A DNA stretch of 51,267 nucleotides from positions 1 to 51,267 of the forward strand of contig JAPTVL010000403.1 in assembly GCA_028065725.1 (NCBI GenBank), given 5' to 3'. The translations under genes were made by a program, and so were the position numbers. This document shows positions 50,289-51,267 of the stretch, in pieces. Origin of the DNA: Betaproteobacteria bacterium. Its GTDB lineage: Bacteria; Pseudomonadota; Gammaproteobacteria; Burkholderiales; Rhodocyclaceae. Within the stretch, counting starts at the first letter, position 1. Each line of letters opens with the position of its first letter. The notes beneath the pieces were generated by a model. It saw only the letters and a program-made list of their open reading frames with translations. It searched no databases and was not told the origin of the DNA.

Positions 50289-51267
50289 CTATCGCAGCGT
50301 CAGCGCCTCGGTGACGATGCGCGGCGTAATGAATACCAGCAACTCGCTGCGCGCCTGATTCTTGGTCGTAGTCTTGAACAGGAAACCGACATAGGGCAGA
50401 TCGCCAAGGAAAGGCACTCGATCCTGGGTCTGGATCTCGGACTCCCGCGCGAAGCCGCCGATCACCACGGTACCGCCGTTCTCGACAATTACGCTGGTGG
50501 TGATCGTGTTGGTGTCGAGGCTGCCGGTCGTCGCATTGGTAATGGTGCTTTTCGCGATATTCAACTCGAGACTGATTCGGTTGTCCGGATTGACCGAGGG
50601 GGTCACCCCCAGCGTGAGCGGAGCGGAGAAGGTCTGGTAGATCGGCAAGCCCGTGGTCGCATTGACGCCCGTGAGAATGGTCACCTGCTGGGTGCTGTTG
50701 ATGGTGGCCGCCTTGCGATTGAGCGTAACGATTCTCGGCGCCGAGACGGTCCTGTTGCGCGAGTCGGTTTCAGCCGCCTGCAGCTCCAGGGACACCATCT
50801 TGGTTGCCGCCGCATTGAACAGCATCAAACCGAAATTCGCCGCCCCGGCAAGCGCATAACCCGGCTGAAACACGTTGGTGCTGGGAGAAAGCGATGGCGT
50901 GATGGGACCGCCGTAGATATTGACGTTGTTGCCCACGTTCTCCGGACCCGTCGTAAATACACCGCGGGTGGTATTGGTTCCGGGAATCTTGTAGCCCTCC
51001 TGCTGATAGCTGAATACCCTGACCCGCATGCCGAGCGAATTGGTGAAGCCGGTGGACGCCTCGACGATGCGCGCTTCGATCAATACCTGCTTGGGCGGAA
51101 CATCGACCGTGCGAATCACTTCACGGATGGCTTCCACTACCGCCGCGGTATCCCGGACAAATACCTGGTTGGTGGCGGCATGGATGGATATGCCGCCGCG
51201 TGCGGTCAACATCCCCTTGGGACGACTGGGCGCGGCGGCGCCCGCCGCGGGTGCCGCCGCGGCGGCG
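50289..51267 (-). CDS. pilQ: PilQ: type IV pilus secretin, C-terminal part (5' end outside window)
   Basis: Outer-membrane secretin pore for type IV pili. The last ~325 residues are present: an Ala/Pro-rich linker at the window edge, the end of an N1/N3-type domain (ISIHAATNQVFVRDTAAVVEAIREVIRTVD), then the secretin core with VPPKQVLIEARIVEAS, LELQAAETDSRNRTVSAPRIVTLNRKAA, VTPSVNPDNRISLELNI, the gate region VENGGTVVIGGFARE, and the secretin signature VPFLGDLPYVGFLFK and ELLVFITPRIV. Followed by aroK and aroB, as in many proteobacteria, which supports PilQ over a type II secretion secretin. Confidence 0.93.
   Translation of the reverse strand, partial: AAAAAPAAGAAAPSRPKGMLTARGGISIHAATNQVFVRDTAAVVEAIREVIRTVDVPPKQVLIEARIVEASTGFTNSLGMRVRVFSYQQEGYKIPGTNTTRGVFTTGPENVGNNVNIYGGPITPSLSPSTNVFQPGYALAGAANFGLMLFNAAATKMVSLELQAAETDSRNRTVSAPRIVTLNRKAATINSTQQVTILTGVNATTGLPIYQTFSAPLTLGVTPSVNPDNRISLELNIAKSTITNATTGSLDTNTITTSVIVENGGTVVIGGFARESEIQTQDRVPFLGDLPYVGFLFKTTTKNQARSELLVFITPRIVTEALTLR

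Overview
The window is high-GC chromosomal DNA, densely coded, and reads as a betaproteobacterium, most likely a member of the Rhodocyclales or a close relative. The pointers are the pilQ-aroK-aroB-dgt order, gltBD nearby, a UbiD/TRAP catabolic block and the codon use. I saw no rRNA, tRNA, CRISPR array, insertion sequence or phage gene. The two ends are cut: an AraC-type regulator at the left and the secretin PilQ at the right.

Region 1 (about 1-15.5 kb, plus 20.0-20.9 kb) is a metal-efflux island. Two operons diverge from about 8.8 kb. The leftward one is cusR-cusS-cusF-cusC-cusB-cusA, a complete two-component system plus Cu(I)/Ag(I) RND pump, with a CusF-like domain also fused to CusB. The rightward one encodes a second tripartite RND pump (TolC-type channel, membrane-anchored periplasmic protein, adaptor, RND permease) and a His-rich periplasmic protein. 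The second permease lacks the methionine triad of CusA, so it probably moves a different metal. The shared intergenic space holds the palindrome ATTACAGAAATGTAAT. A near copy, including 14 bp of flank, lies upstream of a DUF411/CopG-like gene at 20.1 kb, which ties that gene to the same regulator.

Region 2 (15.6-19.8 kb) is an aldehyde dehydrogenase-DUF779 pair, preceded by a near-consensus sigma-54 promoter and divergent from an AcoR-type sigma-54 activator. Region 3 (21-33 kb, all leftward) holds an EF-G-like GTPase, a DUF454 membrane protein, a B12-binding radical SAM protein and a divergent fructose-bisphosphatase paralogue with altered metal ligands. Upstream of these is an apparent catabolic operon: UbiD-type decarboxylase, TRAP transporter (dctP-dctQ-dctM), an opine-dehydrogenase-fold enzyme and a 3-hydroxyacyl-CoA dehydrogenase-like enzyme.

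Region 4 (33.3-51.3 kb, all leftward) is mostly nitrogen and cell-wall housekeeping: pilQ, aroK, aroB, dgt, gdhA, an unusual KaiC-like/PEP-synthase-domain fusion, gltB, gltD, glmU, glmS and a small Lar-like zinc-ribbon gene. gltB has a good sigma-70 promoter followed by a 5' leader containing a hairpin and then an intrinsic terminator just before the start codon, which suggests attenuation. Genes gltB-gltD-glmU-glmS are packed tightly enough to be one transcript.

A short dispersed repeat (core AGTCGGCGCYGGCG, 21 bp in full) occurs nine times in both orientations. Four copies are intergenic and five are inside genes, including one in a variable loop of glmS. One copy forms a hairpin with an inverted core. 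This repeat, the gltB leader, the UbiD/TRAP operon and the KaiC-like fusion are the parts most worth following up.
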